NCBI RefSeq assembly: GCF_005503535.1
Contig: NZ_SCNN01000015.1
Coordinates: forward strand, 94,846 to 158,845
Length of the DNA: 64,000 nucleotides
Direction: 5' to 3'
Source: Mesorhizobium comanense
GTDB lineage: Bacteria; Pseudomonadota; Alphaproteobacteria; Rhizobiales; Rhizobiaceae
This document shows, piece by piece, positions 61,502 to 64,000 of the stretch. The notes beneath the pieces were generated by a model. It was given only the letters and a program-made list of their open reading frames with translations, did no database searches and was not told the origin of the DNA. The first letter of the stretch is position 1; the number at the start of each line of letters is the position of its first letter. Position numbers and translations under genes: made by a program.

Positions 61502-61519
61502 GTTCAAAAGTTATTGAAC
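61502..61519. promoter_or_regulatory. GTTCAA-N6-TTGAAC operator upstream of the MFS gene
   Basis: A perfect 18-bp inverted repeat 15 bp before the MFS start codon. ArsR/SmtB proteins bind similar 12-2-12 or shorter AT-rich dyads, so it is a good candidate for the facing ArsR regulator, although that gene starts 177 bp away. Confidence 0.65.
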
Positions 61520-61695
61520 AATTGGACATAACAGGGCATGATGTCAATGAAGCCAGGCGAAAATAGCTGACCCATGCTGACAGCCCTATGTCAGCACGAA
61601 CGGTCGCGGCGGCTCGCGAAGGGGAGACGGAGCGTGCATCGGCAGGCGAGACCGGATGCGTTGAAATCGGCCGGAACTGTGCTTAGGTTCGTGCC

Positions 61696-62052
61696 ATGAC
61701 GTTACCGCACCCCAATACGGACCAGATCAGCCTGCCCATCGTGCTCGGCGTGCTCGGCGACCCGACGCGGCTCGCCATCGTGCGCTATCTCGCCAGCAAG
61801 GAAGGCGTGCCGCTGAACTGCAGCCAGTTCCTCGATCTCGGCTCCAAGACCAACCTCAGCTACCACCTCGCCAAGCTGCGCGAGGCCGGCGTCACCCGCG
61901 CCGAAGTGGTCGGCACCAACCGCATGATCACGCTGCGCCGCGCCGACCTCGACGCCCGCTTCCCCGGCCTGCTCGACAGCGTCATCGCGGCGTCGGCGGA
62001 TGATCCCGCTTTGCCGGCGGTCGGCGGGCATGATCTGGAAGTGACGGCCTGA
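61696..62052 (+). CDS. ArsR family transcriptional regulator
   Basis: 118 residues. The winged HTH is LGVLGDPTRLAIVRYLASKE, then LDLGSKTNLSYHLAKLREAG. No CxC or similar metal motif of ArsR or SmtB is present (one Cys only), so it may sense an organic ligand or redox state rather than a metal. It probably controls the divergent MFS gene. Confidence 0.9.
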   Translation: MTLPHPNTDQISLPIVLGVLGDPTRLAIVRYLASKEGVPLNCSQFLDLGSKTNLSYHLAKLREAGVTRAEVVGTNRMITLRRADLDARFPGLLDSVIAASADDPALPAVGGHDLEVTA

Positions 62053-62057
62053 CCTGA

Positions 62058-62239
62058 CAGGACTTGGGTTCCTCGCCCCCGCAAAGCGGGGGAGAGGTGG
62101 CCGCGAAGCGGTCGGAGAGGGGGCTTCGTAAGGCGCGGACACCGTCCACCTGGTCACCGTCTCCGCAGCCCCCTCTCCGTCTCGGCTTCGCCGAGCCACC
62201 TCTCCCCCATTTCCATGGGGGCGAGGAACCCAAGTCCTG
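62058..62239. repeat. 182-bp intergenic inverted-repeat element
   Basis: Perfect 23-bp outer arms (62058-62080 and 62217-62239, CAGGACTTGGGTTCC... type) and an inner AGCCCCCTCTCC / GGAGAGGGGGCT pair form a long imperfect hairpin with sub-hairpins (CCCCCGC-aaa-GCGGGGG, GGCTTCGCC). It covers almost the whole gap between arsR and the metallophosphoesterase gene. Confidence 0.9.
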
Positions 62240-62290
62240 CCAAGGTCGCTCTTCCGACCAGTCGCTCGCCAATCCACGGAGCCCCTAAAA

Positions 62291-63049
62291 ATGCGCATCG
62301 CCGTCCTCGCCGACATCCACGGCAACGTCCTGGCGCTGGATGCCGTGCTCGAAGACCTGGCGTGGCGTGGTGGCGCCGATCTCACCGTCAATCTCGGCGA
62401 CAGCGTTTCCGGGCCGTTGTGGCCGCGCGAGACGTTCGAGCGGCTGGAGGCGCTGAACCTGCCGACGGTGCGCGGCAACCATGATCGCCGCGTCGCGGTG
62501 GACCGCGCCGACGAGACCATGTGGGCGTCCGACGTCTACGCGCAGGAGCGGTTGACAAAAGCGCAGCGCGCGGTGCTTTTCGCCCAGCCGCTCACCCTGG
62601 AGATCGCGCCCGGCATCGTCGCCTTCCACGCCCGGCCCGATCATGACGAGAAGTACCTGCTCGACGCGGTCGCCGACGGCCGTCTGGTGCGCGCGCCGCT
62701 GGGCGCGATCCGCCGCCGGCTGGGCGGGCTGGACGCAGAATCTCGCATCGTGCTGTGCGGCCACAGCCATCGCCCCGAATTGGTCCGCCTTCCCGATGGT
62801 CCCGTCATCTTCAACCCGGGCAGCATCGGCTGTCCCGCCTATGACGACGACACGCCGCCGGCGCATGTCTCCGAACAGGGCTCTGCGCATGCCCGCTACG
62901 GCATCGTCACATTAGGCGATGGCGGCCAGCCCGACCGCTTCGAGATGATCGCGGTCGACTACGACCACGAGGCGGCGGCCCGCCAGGCCGAACAGGCGGG
63001 ACGTCCGGAATGGGCCCACGCGCTGAGGACGGGGTTCATGTCGGACTGA
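62291..63049 (+). CDS. metallophosphoesterase family protein
   Basis: 252 residues, calcineurin-like. All metal motifs are seen: DIHGN (residues 8-12), GDSVSG, GNHDRR, a His in FHARPDH, and GHSHRPE. Such enzymes hydrolyse phosphomonoesters or diesters; the substrate is unknown. The ATG lies right after the repeat element, with only a weak ribosome site. Confidence 0.92.
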   Translation: MRIAVLADIHGNVLALDAVLEDLAWRGGADLTVNLGDSVSGPLWPRETFERLEALNLPTVRGNHDRRVAVDRADETMWASDVYAQERLTKAQRAVLFAQPLTLEIAPGIVAFHARPDHDEKYLLDAVADGRLVRAPLGAIRRRLGGLDAESRIVLCGHSHRPELVRLPDGPVIFNPGSIGCPAYDDDTPPAHVSEQGSAHARYGIVTLGDGGQPDRFEMIAVDYDHEAAARQAEQAGRPEWAHALRTGFMSD

Positions 63050-63091
63050 GCAAAGCGAGATGTGACTGGCGTGACAGATCGGCGCGGGGCG

Positions 63092-63342
63092 TGATTGCGA
63101 TGTGGTTCCCCCAATCCGTCGCTGCTTCGCAGCGCCACCTTTCCCCCTCCGGAGGGAAAGGAAGGGAGCTTTTCTGGACAAGCGTTGAGCGCAAAAAAAG
63201 CCTGGCGCCTTTCCTCTCCCCCGTCGATCGGGGGAGAGGTGGCTCGCCGAAGCCGAGACGGAGTGGGGGTCGACCAGCGCAACGTGAGACAACGAATGCG
63301 CCGAGCCGCCATGCACGCTGTCGCCAAGGACCAGATGCTTGG
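63092..63342. repeat. long dispersed mosaic repeat, copy B
   Basis: A second copy of the roughly 250-bp element at 12911, in the same orientation. Shared blocks include GGTTCCCCCAATCCGTCG, the CTCCGGAGGGAAAGGAAGGG block, GCCTGGCGCCTTTCCTC, GTCGATCGGGGGAGAGGT, AGTGGGGGTCGACC and a final GCCAAGGACC. It occupies about half of the 512-bp gap between the phosphoesterase and the SH3 protein; nothing else is recognisable in that gap. Confidence 0.85.
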
Positions 63343-63561
63343 AGATGCGGCATACCTTAGTCACTTTCTTGGGCGAGAGGTGGCCGCGCAACGCTCGCAG
63401 AGGTGTAGGCGCTGCCATAAGCGATGGCCCCGAGACGCGGGCGATCATCTCGCTTCTGGACATGGCGCGGCAGCCCAGCTTATAAACCGGCTTCGCGTGC
63501 GGCAGCGTTTTTGGGTCTGGCGGTGCCATTGGTAATGCAATTGATCGCCCACGGCCGAGTG

Positions 63562-64000
63562 ATGAGGCGCCGAGTTACGCTCAGGACAACGCTTTGCGCG
63601 CTGATTGCCGTGCCGTTCATTCTGGCGGCCCGGCCGGTCGTCTTGCCGGTCCATGCCGAGGACACCCCCTTCATCTCCATCGTCACCGGGCTTGCTCCCG
63701 ACGATCTGCTCAATGTCCGCGCCAAGCCCTCGCCGATCGGCAAGACCGAGGCGCGCCTGGCCGCCGGCGCCAGCGTCAGGAATCTCGGCTGCGGCGATGT
63801 CGACGGGCACTCCTGGTGCAAGGTCGAATCGGACAATCCCAAGGCCAGCGGCTGGACGCCTGCCCGCTACCTCAATCCGGTCAACCCGGCCGTGATATCC
63901 AGCACCGACCAGCCGGCGGAAGCGCCCGCTGCCGTCGCGGATGCCGGCCCCAAAACGGATCCCGGCCCCAAGCCGGACGCCGCGCCCCCCGCCGATGGCC
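63562..64000 (+). CDS. exported SH3-domain protein, truncated by the window end
   Basis: At least 146 residues; no stop before the right edge. ATG 63562 gives a basic signal peptide (MRRRVTLRTTLCALIAVPF, cut near VHAED). ATG 63535 is also in frame. A bacterial SH3 domain follows (LLNVRAKPSPIGKTEARL, VRNLGCGDVDGHSWCKVES, GWTPARYL), then a Pro/Ala/Asp-rich low-complexity tail. Such domains often bind peptidoglycan or proteins in the periplasm. Confidence 0.8.
   Translation, partial: MRRRVTLRTTLCALIAVPFILAARPVVLPVHAEDTPFISIVTGLAPDDLLNVRAKPSPIGKTEARLAAGASVRNLGCGDVDGHSWCKVESDNPKASGWTPARYLNPVNPAVISSTDQPAEAPAAVADAGPKTDPGPKPDAAPPADG

Overview
The window is 64 kb of GC-rich bacterial chromosome with dense, mostly short transcription units. 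RpoD (675 aa) next to DnaG, YqeY facing carA, AzlCD with an Lrp regulator, many small LysR/TetR/AraC/MarR regulators, and numerous intergenic palindromic mosaic repeats all point to an alphaproteobacterium of the Rhizobiales, most likely Mesorhizobium or a close relative. This genus call is inference from gene content and repeat style, not from a marker comparison. I saw no rRNA, tRNA, CRISPR array, transposase, phage gene or integrase.

Layout. 0-6 kb: a probable SDR start running off the left edge, a LuxR-type regulator coupled to a catalytically dead HtrA-like protein, a divergent intact HtrA-like protease, and a large membrane patatin-like phospholipase. 6-16.6 kb: small regulator/enzyme pairs (VOC/TetR, LysR/azoR, azlCD/Lrp, LysR/cupin-esterase), an MFS carrier and a GGDEF-EAL protein. 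16.9-23.3 kb: a methyltransferase, HlyU, a TetR facing a PspA-YiaAB envelope-stress pair, PadR, a DCC protein with a His-tailed EamA transporter, DUF333 and GYD proteins. 23.5-27.9 kb: the housekeeping pair rpoD-dnaG. 28-38.5 kb: RcnB-like protein, Na/Pi cotransporter, MFS, a Zn/Cd/Pb-type P-ATPase with a divergent MerR regulator, a P1 peptidase, GNAT, SDR and AraC. 38.6-45.8 kb: a stand-alone DnaB-like ATPase, an L,D-transpeptidase, DUF4336/TetR, DoxX-VOC-AraC, then yqeY and carA. 46-64 kb: aldo-keto reductase with a Tet-like MFS, a zinc metallopeptidase, a large secreted CXXCH protein, two tandem polysaccharide deacetylases, mntR/mntH, LysR/LysE, SDR/MarR, MFS/ArsR, a metallophosphoesterase, and the start of an SH3-domain protein cut by the right edge.

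How the parts work together. Core functions (sigma70, primase, carbamoyl-phosphate synthesis) are embedded in an accessory landscape of self-contained regulator-target pairs, many with palindromic operators visible between the divergent genes. Metal handling recurs: MntR/MntH for manganese, a ZntA-like exporter with its MerR switch, an RcnB-like protein and a His-rich EamA transporter. Envelope functions also recur: HtrA pair, PspA, L,D-transpeptidase, deacetylases, patatin. At least seven intergenic regions carry long inverted-repeat or mosaic elements, and one roughly 250-bp element occurs twice, 50 kb apart.

The most unusual items are the pseudo-protease partner of the HtrA-like enzyme, the patatin catalytic dyad split by a membrane region, the three-operator TetR/PspA locus, the uncharacterised 703-residue CXXCH protein and the dispersed repeat families.
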